Assembly: GCF_018873765.1 (NCBI RefSeq)
Contig: NC_057924.1
Location: 806,001-870,000, forward strand
Source: Telopea speciosissima
Taxonomy: Eukaryota; Streptophyta; Magnoliopsida; Proteales; Proteaceae
Reading direction: 5' to 3'
DNA: 64,000 nt
Shown here: in pieces, positions 25,192 through 37,100 of the stretch
Numbering within the stretch: position 1 is the stretch's first letter
How the letters are laid out: each line of letters opens with the position of its first letter
Notes under the pieces: model-generated
The model's database searches: none
The model's input: the letters and a program-made list of their open reading frames with translations, nothing else
Told to the model about the DNA's origin: nothing
Made by a program: the position numbers and the translations under genes

Positions 25192-27874
25192 TTAGCCTAA
25201 CTTTGCACATATGAGTCCTTCAATTGACCCAACTAAAGTCACCAGACTCACAATCAAGCAGACAATGCTGAAAGACTGGAAAACAATCCACCTTCTTGTC
25301 CAAGGCTGTATCTTCTTCTGAATGAAATACATCTCCACAGGGAAATATACGGTCAACGGCCAAAAGTTCAGGGCACCCAACACACCCAAAATCTGGTTGA
25401 AGTAGGGGAAGACCATCGCAATTCCAGTTGTTGATATAACATAACAGGTTCTAAAGCACAACCTAAGAAGATTAATCCTGAGAACTGGCAATATTGGGCA
25501 CTTGAAGGTGTAGAAATTATTCACAAACCCATTGTTGGGGAACTTCTCTGTAAACCACCTTTCAACAACTGCAAATACTGGCTGACAGAATACCTTTAGG
25601 AAGAAAAGCAAACAGAAGATATTTATATCACTTCATCATCAGAGCTAAATATATGTGCTAATCTCAACTTTTAAAAGAATATGCAAACTACATTTACTAC
25701 CCCATTTTGATGCCACTGGAAGAGAGATAATTACCTGATATCCTCCTACTAGATGAAGAATTATGCAAGCATTAGCAAAGTCAATTAGCCAATATGGCTC
25801 GTAGAATCCGAAACCTGTTAAGAGGTTCCCAGGTGTCTGGTCCCCAAAGGCAGCATACCCAAAACATCCACAACAGAGATAGAAGAAGGTGGTAATGAGG
25901 ATCGCAATCATTGATGCTTTCTTCATTGTCTGGTTCTCAGGTGGAGGAGACTTGATTGTGTCCTTCAATCTCGCAGATTTTGTGATTCATTCTTAGATTC
26001 TTCATTTACAAAATTTACAAACTAAATGCCCCAACTAATGAGTTTAACTCAAAATGACTAATGCTAATCAAAAGGAAACAAGCCTACCAACCTGTATCTC
26101 GATAAGAATTATGGAGTATGGGTATGCAAAAGCAATGTCTCCAAGTGCTTGAGTGACTTTCCATATTTTTTGAGGAGTTGTAGATGTGTGCACTCCGGAG
26201 ATGCTCCCCTTAACCCTTCCGTTTCCTGTGATTAGAAAGAAGAGAAAGAAACTGAAATAAATAAATAAAAAAAACCAATGGTAGGAACAATTTTAACTAT
26301 GAAAAATGATGATGAAAAGGTTAATACATCTGGTGAGAAGATTTGTTCTTATTATTAATGACGATCCCCGCCCCCTTCCCCCAAAAGAAAGAAAAAGAAA
26401 CAAGGAAGGCAATCACATACGCAATTTGCATGTTACCCCAACTACTAGGTGAAGTCCATTTAAATTCTTATGTGTTTTTTTAATTGATTTCTAGAAGATT
26501 CTGATCTGCTGATTGAAGGGCAAGGATCCATGTAGCCAGCCCCATGTAGTTGGGACAAGGCTGAGTAGTTGTTGTGTTAGAGAAGATTTTGATCTGACTC
26601 TTGCCTATCAATTGATGGACCCAAAACGATAGAAGAATTCAGTTACTCTGTTTATCGGTAGATTATCCTTTTTACAAGAAAACTAAGCTCTACCATACTC
26701 CAGTCACCAAATTTTGTCACACATGCATACAAGTGATTACAGTGAACAAAGAACTCCAAGCCAAAAGAAAAAATACATATACCTATTACTTTGGCAAAGC
26801 CAAGGGCAAATCCAATGGAAGAGTAGGAGAAGGACATGACTGCTGCAAGAATGGAGAGAATTTCCATGTTATGGAAATTAGGTATCTGAGAAAAGCCAAT
26901 CTGAATAGCTCCAAATAGTAGCATATAAAAGCTATCTCCATATGCACATGGAACCCGGTGTCCTTCTTTGTGGAAACAATCGGATCTCTGAATAGCTCTT
27001 CAGCAGCACAAAAATGAGAAAATAAATTAAAGACATGAATAATGAAATCAGTCAGAGGCAGTGGGAACTAAAGATAAAGAGCACAGGTTTTGCCATAGCC
27101 CGTTAATAAATATATTAGGGTTTAGTGTCTCATGGTGAAGAGGCATTCTGGTGACTTCACAAACATGTCAACTTTGTTAGATTACTGAAGTTAGTAAGAA
27201 TCAAGTATACCAAACATGGGTTTCATCAATAGAAGTACCTCATACTGGTTGAAGTGGTAATTACATAAGCAACACCAACACCATACAAGTTCACAATTTG
27301 AAGCAAGCCACATATCCAAGTCTGCTTTCTACCTGAGCTTACACTAAACAAAATCAAGAGGCTAGGAAAAGGAAAAAAGAAAATAACTTGAAAGACAGGA
27401 ATCCTACCAAGAAGGTAAATTGGATTCCAGAAAGAAAAAAATGAGAAGAAAAAGGTTGGTTGCTTAATTACTACCTAGGTAGGTTTTAACAGCATCCATG
27501 TAAGAGTGGTGTCTTGCTCCAGTTACTGGATCAGGGTACCTGTAGCAATCTGAAAGGAGGAAAGAAGAAACATAGGTGACCACGGCAAAACAAAACATGG
27601 AAAGTGGACCTGCTATCCATCCTAACTGTGCAACGCTCCATGCTAGAGATAGAACTCCAGAACCGATAACCGCGGTAATTATGTGAGCAATACCCGTCTT
27701 TAAGGTTCCTGTTAGAAGTCGATATTTTTGTCGCCCAGGAGACACTAAAATCAGGATTCAGTTTCAGAAAAAAGATAAATAAATCAAGAAAACAGCAGTT
27801 ATACCAGTTCTTATTTGAAGCCCATCGTTGTCACAGGAATCATTAGATGGTTCATCAGAGGGTAGGACTGCCAT
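25192..27874 (-). CDS. Amino acid permease, AAP family (470 aa)
   Basis: Proton-coupled amino acid importer of the AAAP superfamily, plasma membrane in the family. Exons on the minus strand are 27805-27874, 27475-27744, 27239-27332, 26783-26997, 26092-26225, 25735-25962 and 25192-25593, totalling 1413 nt in frame. AAP landmarks: GTLKTGIAHIITAVIGSGVL, SLAWSVAQLGWIAGP, CYRYPDPVTGARHHSYMDAV, AIQRSDCFHKEGH, GDIAFAYPYSIILIEIQ, FYLCCGCFGYAAFGDQTPGN, FCQPVFAVVERW and LNFWPLTVYFPVEMYF. Many hydrophobic segments fit the family's roughly 11 membrane spans. The length is typical, the frame is intact and all introns are GT-AG. Transported amino acids cannot be read from sequence. It lies between the two F-box duplicates but is itself single-copy here. 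Confidence 0.95.
26518..26577 (+). mobile_element. RTE LINE 3'-end remnant in AAP intron
   Basis: GGATCCATGTAGCCAGCCCC followed by ATGTAGTTGGGACAAGGCTG matches the 3' end (GGATCCATGTAGCCGACCCC, reading on the minus strand) of the larger LINE at 48.9-49.8 kb. The short GTTGTTGTGTT tail agrees. It lies in the 26226-26782 intron, antisense to AAP. Confidence 0.65.
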
Positions 27875-29904
27875 GTATTCTCAATTCACAGTAGGCAATG
27901 AAGTTAGGGTGCTGTGTAGGTTCCGAACTCAATAAAAATGACCTAAGACCAATGTGATTGACTGGGGACAGAGACCAACATTCTACTAGTTAACAGAATT
28001 TTTAACTTTCCCCTGTGAGCTAAGGTGGAGAGATCCCAACATGCACTTCACTCATCCAAAATAATTAACTGAAACACTGAGTTTTCACTAGGTAAAGGTA
28101 GAATCCATGCTAGGCCTGCAACAGCAAAGAGATTGGATCAGCTTTACAACCCAAAACCACTATTATCAAGATTGGTCGTCATTCACAAGAGGGAGATATG
28201 TTTTTGGGTGGCCTTTGCAGTTTTCACTTGGTTGAGAGCTTAGACTGTTCCATTATATATAAGAACTGTATCAATTCAATGAGCTTGGTTTTGAGAGGAT
28301 ACCAAATGTTTCATATTCTAATTGATGACTTGAAAGTCAATAAAACTAGAGCTTTAAGTGATTCCTCCTTTATTGTGAACATGGTTTGGACCAGATTTGA
28401 AACCTATGAAAAGGAAAGGTATAGACTTTGGTTTTGAACTTATTGGCCATATGTGTTTGTTTTTTTACTTGATTTCTTACAAAAGCAGGATTCCCTACTG
28501 ATATTTATTTTCTTTCCCTTGCATTCTTTAGCTTTTGGTATTTCCAACAAAAAGAAACGGACAAGAAGGATATTTGAATTGCAAAAAAAGGGGAAAAAAA
28601 AAAAAAGAAGACAATTTATCCCGGAATGCCACTGGAATAGAACCCATAAAAAAACTATTAAACAAAAATTATCCTGTGAAAGATACCTCGAATATGCAAA
28701 AATGGCTCGAGGATCTTGGTTCATACCTCCAATGCTAGTCAGTAGTTTCTTAAGTCAAGATTATGAAAGGTGGGAAGGAGAAAGTTACATAAAAAATGAG
28801 GAATATTGCTGCTACTGCTTGTTTCTTCTTTCTTCTTCTTCTACGGTCTCTCTTCCTTCTAACTTCTCACAAGCTTTACTTTTTCACCCTGTTCATCCCA
28901 TGGTAGACCAAAGTGACTTAACTGAATCATCTACGAAGCCTAAAGATTTCCCAGCTGGGACTGAAGCATCAAAATCCTCTCTACCCATATCCCAGAAAAA
29001 AGGAACGAGGAAAAAAAAAGAGAGTGGTTGGGAGAAAGACGAAACTAGCAGCAGAGAGTGTTCTGGTTGGTAGTACTCAAGGTGCTCGACAAAGGCTCTG
29101 GGGAGTGACTTCGCATTGGTTGTCTTATGGTAGCCATACCAACAATGAAAATTACAGGCGAACGACCCTTCCATTATTAAACCTCCCCAGTCACCACCAT
29201 CCATCTCCAACCATTAACACATAAGGAATAAATTTTTTTATTATTTATTTATTTTTTGTCTTTCTTCATGTTTGTTTGACAGTATTATTCAAAGTAGATC
29301 GCTATGACTATGTATAAAAATAGTTTCCAAAAATTCCACAGAAAAAAGTCTTGACAATTTCCTTATCAGTCCATGTGCATATTCTCTTATCTTTTGTCTT
29401 TTCTTTCTGATTAATTAATTAGTGTTAATCCATATGTAATCATGTATATATGAATCCAATTGTCACCAATTTAGAGATGGTTTTAATAATCACTCCTACT
29501 ACCTCTATGTAGCTGAGCATTCTAAGCTCCATCATTGTGCATTCTATAATGCTCAGTTTGGCAAAGGATGAGAGGCAGAAAGGAATAATGGTTTCTTTTG
29601 CAAAATGATTTAATGAACAAATGGCAGTAGGATATAAATTTCTTGTAAATAATAGTTGCTTAACAACTAAAGAATTAGTAAAAATTGATTTTGGGATTTG
29701 AAAAATGGCTTTAGCTTTTGAAGTCGAAAACAAAGAATCAATAAGAGGTAAATTTCATTGCTTCGAAGGTTAATCATTTTAAAGTTGGATTAATCCAAAA
29801 GGCACCCCAAACGTCATTTTTCAAAAAATGAGTACCCCAAATGTCTTTTCTACAAAGATTGGACACCTCAAGTGTAATTTACCCTTAATAAAATTATATT
29901 TTTT
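27875..29904. other. AAP upstream region
   Basis: Holds the AAP promoter and possible 5' UTR (minus strand). A 206-codon open frame at 28453-29073 is Lys/Ser-rich in places with homopolymer runs, has no recognisable domain and is probably chance. Near 29780-29890 there is degenerate CACCCCAAACGTCATTTTTC-type repeat text. I can support no gene. Confidence 0.5.
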
Positions 29905-30148
29905 TGAAGAAGTGCTTGTTTGTTTTGGCTGTGTTGATTGAAGAGAAAAATATATGGGGTTGAGGTACCATTATTTTTCGGGAGAGGGTTTTCCAAACAA
30001 GCAACATAGAGGAATGCACAAATTGAATTTTACAAAGTAAAAAAATATAATTTTGAAAAATCTAGCCAATGGGAGAGTGCATAGTAGTTGTTAAGAGTAA
30101 ATTTATTGAAATTGTTTGAAAGTTGAGACATGGCCTAATATAGACCAT

Positions 30149-30600
30149 TCACTCTACCCAATTGTGGAAATAGCCACATTTTCTGTTCATGTGGCACAAT
30201 GAATCCAAATTTTGAACCATGGCCACCATACCCTTTACCACATTTACAACACCATTGTCCATCTTGACACAAAAACTTGAAACTAAATGCCAAGGCCAAA
30301 ATCTCTTAACAGGAACCGGTAGTAGCTCCACCCAATCCTTTTTGTCGATCCAAACCTCTACAATTTTCCATACCAAAGTACCTATTTGTTTAAGACCTTG
30401 GAGGATGCCCTGCACTTCTGATTCCAATTGCTGTCATGCCACCATGTAACCTAATGCTACCAAAATAAAATGACCTTCATTCAAAATACCATAAGTCCAT
30501 CCTGAAGCGTTCAAGAGAGGATTAGAAACTCCTGCGCAAATTAGGATAGGATACTTCTAAGTGGGTAAAAAAAAAAATGAACACCTGGGAAGGGGAATAT
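30149..30600 (-). mobile_element. LINE RNase H remnant (duplication copy B)
   Basis: Minus-strand frames read SNPLLNASGW-like text, then LESEVQGILQGLKQIGTLVW-like text (MESEVQGILQGLKQIGTLVW in the open part), KIVEVWIDKKDWVELL and WPWHLVSSF. This is the same fossil as at 18853-19261, carried along in the duplication and slightly better preserved. Confidence 0.6.
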
Positions 30601-31859
30601 GATTCTCCAAAGCAAACAACAAGGGAGAGCTAGACAAAGAAAAAGGAGATGAGTTCATATCAGCTATTCACCGGTTAGCATTCTTAATAACCAATAAAGG
30701 ATCAGGTTTAATATTATCAGCAACAGTCCTGTTCCTATGGGACCATAGAAAATAGTAAGTATTAATCAACACACAAAAAAACCAATGAATATCAGCTTGA
30801 CAGACAGAACTAGTTGCCAAAAAAAAAGAGATACTGAATGCAAGGAAAGAGGAGCTGGATAACAATTTGGTTCTTAAGCCCAATGGACTAAGGAAGGTGG
30901 ACCACTTTAATAAGCTTATAAAAGTGCGATGGTAAGAATGAGTTCTTCCCTTATTATTGTTAGGGAAAAAGATAATAATGAACATACAAAATGTGTATCC
31001 ATTCCTATTCCTTCACTCCTTATAAGCCCTGGTACAACCCCTGTAGTTTTGATGCATTTGCCATGTACACAAGCAACAAAACATAAACTAAATTGCAGTA
31101 TTACAAGCTCCATTGTGAATTAATTCACTAACATGCAAACAGAGACGATTAACAGAGTTCACAAATGGAATTCTGAAATTATCTAGATTTAGTCCCTATT
31201 GTGGAGTTGCCTGCAACACAAATCTAGACTTGATCATGTCCAGCAATTCATAAAAAAACTGAAGACCTGAGGGAACCCAACAACTGATATATTATTTGGA
31301 AGATGAAGCGTAAGATTGAAATATTATATGTGAACTATACTTCCTTGAGGGATTGCCATATAAAGGCGACTCCATCTCCACCAGCCTATGCCTATTCATT
31401 GCTTCACATAGATTACAAGAAGTCGCCACTGTTGCCCTTGCATGGAGTTCCTCGTCTGCACTATTATGAGTTGCCTCCACCTCCTAAATTCTATTAAATG
31501 AAAATGGATAGTAGTCCTTTTAGCACTCAACATACACTGATTCTAGAATAAGAAATCCTACTTGGAAATTTGGATTAAGAGTTCATCTGTTTTACATAGT
31601 ATGTCCTAATGATTTGTAACAAACACATATTTCAATGCAAATTGCAAAGTTTATAGTCAAGTTTTTTTTTTTTGAAGGACAAAAGGGAAAAAAATACCAT
31701 TAAGAAAGCCAAAAAGATTATACATTTGGCACACAACAGAGTTTAACTTCCTAAGTCTAGCTCTCCTAGCCAGATCATGCTACCATTACTACAGTTCTAT
31801 CTTGGTTCAAAATATTTAGACTTTATAGAAGTTAGTGTTTGTAAACCATAAAAAGGTCC

Positions 31860-32060
31860 CAAGTCTACCCTTTCTTGCTATTGTGTGAGAGCCAGACCAC
31901 AATTTCTTTACAATCCATCCAAACTTCTACCTCCTCCCATCTCTTGTAGTCCTTGCAGTAGTCCCGTGAATTCCACATATTGTCTGTTCCCTGTAAAGAC
32001 ATGATTCATAAAAAGCCACAAGAAAACAGGAATTAGTTTACAGTCAAGTTAATTCAGTCT
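31860..32060 (-). mobile_element. Further LINE RNase H fragment in the copy B insert
   Basis: On the minus strand, CATGTCTTTACAGGGAACAG, a GLLQGL-like stretch and GGRSLDGL resemble the middle of the RNase H domain seen at 20470-20780. It lies in the segment unique to copy B. Weak and short; assigned by pattern only. Confidence 0.35.
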
Positions 32061-32353
32061 TTAGCTACTCTTTTTTTAACTGCTCATACTGACTTATGCA
32101 GTGTTTATCTCCTAGATAGAAATGATTTTGATCTGTTTCTTTCAAATCACTAAAGCACGCCAATGTAAGTGCGAAGGAGATAACCAGAAAGAAGCAAGCA
32201 AAAACATTAAGAGAAATGCAAAACTAACATCACAATCTGATTATGTTCAATATCAGATTTGTCCATGAGGCAGAAACCTTTTCATTTACATAGAAAAATC
32301 TTTCAGTTTTAGATACTATAGACCTAAGCTCAATTTCATCTTCGACTAATAAC

Positions 32354-33601
32354 CTAAAAAAAAATCAACATTCCCCACCTGTAAGTCTTTACTCCATTTA
32401 ACGAGTTCTGATGCACATCCACTCTATCTTCAACATTGAGCATTGCGAGGCTCTCGATATAGGAATAAACTTTAAAGTACTTTGGATGACCAGGAAGATA
32501 CAGAGCTTTAACATCACCGGTCACTGGGTCAAATAAAGATGGTCCTTTATGTCCCAGTAAAAGTTGACCATTCTTGAAGCCCCACACCACAGTTTTATCT
32601 ATGTATCCATTAAGATATCCAGGTATGACTGAGTCATTAAAGGAGAGGTGTTTGGTCCAAGTATGCTCCAATCCATCATTCACTCTCACCCATAATTCAT
32701 GACGTTTCAGGTTAGATACATAACAATATATAGAAAGACGACCTCCCAATGCAGTCAAGTGGGATCTTGTTGTAGCAATGTCAATGGGGGGCATTGGAAT
32801 ATCCTTAAAATTCTCATTTCCAACACTAAATATAACAATGGACTTCAAACCAGTCATAATCCAATGGGGACAACCTTCAAACACCTGCCATGTTTGCCAT
32901 GTTAACTCACGAGGGAACTGAAATTCTCCAATGCTTCTCCAAGAACTTGTCCCCAATGTGTATACAAAGACTTCTTTTGTATTCTTCACTGCATCATATG
33001 AAAATGCCAGAACCTTGAATTTACCAGAAGTATGATCATAACCAAACCCTAAAACGATGTAGTGCTTTTTATGGTTATTATGTCCTGGCAATTGCTTGTA
33101 CTCTCCTGTAGCAGGATTCCACAAATACACAATGTATCTGTCACGTGCCCAATGAGTTAAGCATAACAACCCATTACAAGAACCTAGCAATCGAATTGGG
33201 CATGAGGAGGTCGGATTCAGGAAAGGTAAATCGATACGGATTGGGTTGCCAAGTGTGCCAAGATCTGCTTTATATACCTTATAAGCAGTTGCAATGACGA
33301 TAGTAGTAGAGGCATCATCGTGGATTTCAATCTGTCGATTCAAGTGCATTTTAATGAAATTAGGGTTATGGAATCGCAAGTAGTCTCTGATTACGCACCT
33401 GAATCGCAAGACAGTCTTCACAGGTAGACTCAATAAGATTAAATCTTTGACTTCATCCGGAAGATTGGACAATTCCGTCCAACCAGAAATCCTCTTCATC
33501 TCTTCTTCTCTCTTCAGTTTTTTCTTTTTTTGTTTCTGTTTCTTCATCTTCTTTTTTGTCTTTGATTTTCTCCTATCTTGGTTGCGCTGGGAGAGGACCA
33601 A
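32354..33601 (-). CDS. F-box protein with F-box-associated domain, copy B (up to 415 aa)
   Basis: Paralogue of the 21989-23173 gene, with the same SCF adaptor role inferred. F-box: LSNLPDEVKDLILLSLPVKT, then LRFRCVIRDYLRFHNPNF. The associated domain has IRLLGSCNGLLCLTHWARD, YLWNPATGEYKQLPG and GFGYDHTSGKFKVLAFSY. The frame is open to the Met at 33601. The start homologous to copy A is the Met at 33547 (MKKQKQKKKK), which would give 397 residues; the extra 18 residues are specific to this copy. The C-terminus ends WGMLIFF where copy A ends KEFYRW, so the last codons have diverged. Single exon, intact. Differences from copy A are scattered and mostly conservative, which suggests both may still be functional. 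Confidence 0.88.
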   Translation of the reverse strand: MVLSQRNQDRRKSKTKKKMKKQKQKKKKLKREEEMKRISGWTELSNLPDEVKDLILLSLPVKTVLRFRCVIRDYLRFHNPNFIKMHLNRQIEIHDDASTTIVIATAYKVYKADLGTLGNPIRIDLPFLNPTSSCPIRLLGSCNGLLCLTHWARDRYIVYLWNPATGEYKQLPGHNNHKKHYIVLGFGYDHTSGKFKVLAFSYDAVKNTKEVFVYTLGTSSWRSIGEFQFPRELTWQTWQVFEGCPHWIMTGLKSIVIFSVGNENFKDIPMPPIDIATTRSHLTALGGRLSIYCYVSNLKRHELWVRVNDGLEHTWTKHLSFNDSVIPGYLNGYIDKTVVWGFKNGQLLLGHKGPSLFDPVTGDVKALYLPGHPKYFKVYSYIESLAMLNVEDRVDVHQNSLNGVKTYRWGMLIFF

Positions 33602-33763
33602 GGCGAAAAGATGAAAGCAAGTAAGAGAGGAAAAGTAGCTCTCTGCTCAGATTCCTTCCGCCCAATGCACTATACTAAAACTTCTTGGTGTAATGACGGT
33701 AGGGGCATTTTAAACGAGATTGAGCTCCTCTACCGCGCGGGACGATGTCCAGTGCAAATCGTC

Positions 33764-33811
33764 CGATCCACACGTCATTGCATCGTGATGGGTGGAATGA
33801 CGTGTGGATCG
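33764..33811. promoter_or_regulatory. Perfect 16-bp hairpin with inverted TGACGT motifs
   Basis: CGATCCACACGTCATT (33764-33779) is followed after 16 bases by its exact reverse complement AATGACGTGTGGATCG (33796-33811). Each arm contains TGACGT, the core bound by TGA-type bZIP factors, plus an adjacent CACACG. It lies about 160-220 bases upstream of the copy B F-box start. It may be a regulatory palindrome or simply the remains of a foldback element. Confidence 0.4.
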
Positions 33812-34200
33812 AAGCCTCCCAGCCATACGATGTGTGCTGGAGAGGAATCGAATCCTTTTAAACAGTCTTGGGCGGGGTTATTTTGCATGTCACTCTGTCT
33901 AGGCATAGGGTCAGCGCATATAGCATTCTCTTTCCAGATATAAAATTTAGAATAAACTTCTCTTGAGGTTTGTTGGCCTTTCATGTAAACCCTAAGATTT
34001 TTAAAATCTTATTTACACACCCATAATCCTCAGGGTGGTGTTAATAATTAGGTATTAGTTTAACAAAATAAATTTAATAGATAATTTTACCCTTTTTTTA
34101 ATAATGAAAGATTAAGAATCATAGAAGGAGAGAGGGCATAAGAGATAAATAGAGGAGAGGGCATAATGGGAAAACTAAAGAATAAAATAAAGGGGTTAAG
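33812..34200. other. Short intergenic spacer
   Basis: AT-rich sequence between the divergent F-box copy B and the kinase fragment. Nothing recognisable. Confidence 0.4.
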
Positions 34201-35339
34201 AATCGGGGAAAGAAGACTTTCTTCTTCAACCTTCACTCACGAACAATAATACCCAGCGAAAAGGAGAACAACTCAGATCAGAGACTCTTACAACATTTGG
34301 GTATTGAGGTATACGTTCAGTTTTCTTTCCAATTTTATTTGTTTTAGTAGGTTAATTCCACTTCAACCGAATTTAAATTGAATTACTAAGACCTTGTATG
34401 AACCCAATGAAACTGAATTCAAAAATTGGATAAAACTGAAACTAGTCAGTAGTCACGGACCTAATCAGTTCCGTTTCGGTGTGGAGGATATAAAAATTAT
34501 TAGATTTCGGTGTGTACATATTGTATCTTTAATTGAACTGAAGTCATTAAAGAGTTTGAGTTCAGGTCTGGGTTTTGGAGACAGAATTGAGTCTTCTTGG
34601 TGGTTTTGGAGGAACAGGGTTTGCCTGTTCTTTCTTGAGGTGGGGTTAGGGGTTTGGAATTGGAATAGAGAGAGAGAGAGAGAGCAACCGTGTTGGATTT
34701 TCTATAATCTGTACTTGCCAGGTTTGGATGTTGGAAGGGGAATTCAGGGGTTCCAATGGTAACCAAGAATGCTCAATGGTTGGCTAGGATCAAGGGTTTT
34801 GGATTCTGGATATTGTAAGAGCAAGGATCAGCTGATTGGGATTGTTAGGTTTGGCAAAAGAATTGGGTGTTCAGAAGGGTAGGAATGCTTGTGAACCTCT
34901 GCCCTTTATGCATAAGAGGTTACAGGCAACGAGATTTGGCAGGGAATTGCAGGAGCTCAACAATTAGCTGTGTGACATGAGGAGAAGATGAGGTGGGACT
35001 ATGGGCTGCCTTTGCTCAAAAGGGGCCTCTAGCAATGAACCTGCAGAGGTTCATATAGAGAAAGAATCGAACAAGTCTTCCAATCAGCTGGTTACACCCT
35101 CTAAGAGAGAGGAAGTTGCAGTGGAGATTGATGGTATTGGTTATGGAGCTCCTGGTAGAACGGTATCGCATATACCGGTCTTGCTGTTGTTGCTTCTTCC
35201 ACCTTCAGAGCATGGAAATCGAAGCAAAATGGCGCCTGCAGATCAATCTTCTCCTCTGTTCTTGCTTCTTCCGTCAACAGACCAACGGAGAATAGTTGTA
35301 ATTTGGGATTTTACCCTTAAAGGTATTATGAGAAGTTGA
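34200..35339 (+). pseudogene. Orphan 5' end of a CDK-like Ser/Thr kinase gene (At1g53050/At1g54610 type)
   Basis: Met at 35001 opens MGCLCSKGASSNEPAEVHIE, then LVTPSKREEVAVEIDG. This resembles the start of plant CDK-like kinases with the N-myristoylation/palmitoylation signal MGCxCSKG and a KREEVxVExDG block. Upstream, 34200-34310 looks like a 5' UTR exon, and a plausible intron follows (donor GAG|GTATACG near 34310, acceptor TTGCAG near 34952), so this is not a processed copy. After about residue 55 the sequence diverges (an RTVSHIPVLLL piece, then unrelated text) and the frame stops at 35339. No kinase domain (no GxGxxG, HRD or DFG) exists downstream. I read it as a truncated gene copy. A small membrane-anchored peptide is possible but less likely. 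Confidence 0.5.
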
Positions 35340-37068
35340 CGCTGTGGTAAGAGTAATTTTATTATTATAAGAGAGTTAATAACAATTTAACTACACGGAC
35401 CTAACAGAGTGGACTAAATTGAAATAAAGTCACAAAATAAAAAGTGTCTGATATTTTAATAATGTTTGAGGTGTCCATGATATATGATATACTTATAGGG
35501 GGTGTCCTGGAGTTTTCTCTTTTCATTAATATTCTTTGGGTTGCATTGGATTCTATCTTGTGTTCTATCCCAAGTTATTCCTTTAGAGATTTCAGTAGCA
35601 ATGGAATGTCAATTATTTGGAGGATCGGATGACTATAGGAAAGTTAGCTCTGTAGCTGACCTATTAGCAAAAAACAAAAAAAGGAGCGGCTCTGCATGCT
35701 TCATATTCTTGGGCTATCTATGCTCTCCTTTTGTGCCGTACAAGATCATCTAGGATGCTCAATATAGACCAGATTTATGGATTAATGGATGTATCTTTTT
35801 TTTTGTTTTACCTTGTTTCTAAGGTTTCTATCGATGACAATGTTGAAGGTGGATCTTAAAATTTTTTAATACGTTATAAACTCTATTTTTGTTAAAACAT
35901 GACTTATGAACAAAGAAGAACTTAGGGTCAACTTGTCCATTAAATTTCAACCTCTTAAAAAAAAAAAGAAAAGAAAAGAAAAGAGAGACGTTTGTTTAAC
36001 ATAACTTTAATTTTAAAGTACGAATACACCCCCCTCCCCCCAAGATGAATGCTCAAGACTCAATTAACACCCTTTTCACTCATTAAGGTCTAGACAGATG
36101 AGTAAACCCTATCACTACTCTTACCACTTACAACTCTCTTATCAGTCTCACATTCTCAAATCCATGTAGATGAGGACATAATTATACCCAATACATATAC
36201 GGCATTGATACGTATCAGTCATAGATACAGTCAGAAAATGGGTTTTTTTAAAGTAAAAAAGTTCTCTTTTGTACTGCAATTGATCTGATATAGACTAATA
36301 CATTAGCTGTATCCGTATCAATGTCAATATGTATTAGTATGGGCAGCAACTGATTCTGCGCCGATCCCGTGAGTAATGATCACACGGCTTAAAGCCTTAC
36401 ACAATAACATAAACACAAACACAAACACTCGCACGCCCACACAACATGGGAGATGACTGAGGGGAGAGACTAGGACAAGACCAAATTGAAGATTGATTTT
36501 TAATCAAATGGGAAATGTTGCAATGCAATTTGGATACTCACCTAGATAAAACTTCACTGTTTCCATGTATAGTGCGATGCCTGATGAGCCCAGCTTCAGA
36601 GTGATCGAGGAGATCTATATATAGCACTAGCACTAGCACTAGCACTCGCAGAGGAGGAAGGCCGAAACCAAGGTTATCCCTGCGAAGACAAGCATGGCCA
36701 GAGGACCTCTACAATCTACCCCAGCTGTTCAATGCTCCACCCCACTGATAGTATTCCTGGGGTGGGTAGGGAGAACCTGAACCATTCTCGCCAAATTGGG
36801 GGGGTAGGAATCGAATCATCCAACATGAGTTTTAATGAGGAGAGAGAGAGTGCGTGTAGGATCCACAATAGAATGTGTACGAATCTCTACACACGGATGA
36901 ATCGTGGCAAATTCTTTTCCGGTTAATGAAATGTTGGAAGCCGCTTAAGAGCCTTTTTTTATACCAAGTATGTCACGTCCATTATGGAATTTGATTCGTG
37001 GAGTGCCTACTAAGCAATTATCTAGTATTCCTTTCTTGGATAGCTCTTTGCTTCCACCCTTCAAAATC

Positions 37069-37100
<32 letters not shown>

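Larger units (their letters stand above)
29905..33600. repeat. Segmental duplication, copy B
   Basis: Counterpart of 18376-23230: the same order of landmarks and the same orientation, ending in the second F-box gene. Its private ~0.7 kb segment (about 31545-32245) interrupts the sequence just downstream of the F-box gene. The AAP gene and the region 23.2-29.9 kb are not repeated to the right of copy B. The event was therefore either a dispersed duplication or a tandem one followed by loss. Confidence 0.85.

Noticed and set aside
28453-29073. 206-codon open frame upstream of AAP
   Set aside because: Low-complexity Lys/Ser-rich text with homopolymer runs, no recognisable domain and no paired splice or gene context. 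Probably chance in promoter or UTR sequence.
35001-35339. A complete small protein gene of 112 codons
   Set aside because: The first half looks like the start of a large kinase and the second half is unrelated text, so truncation explains it better, though a transcript could change that.
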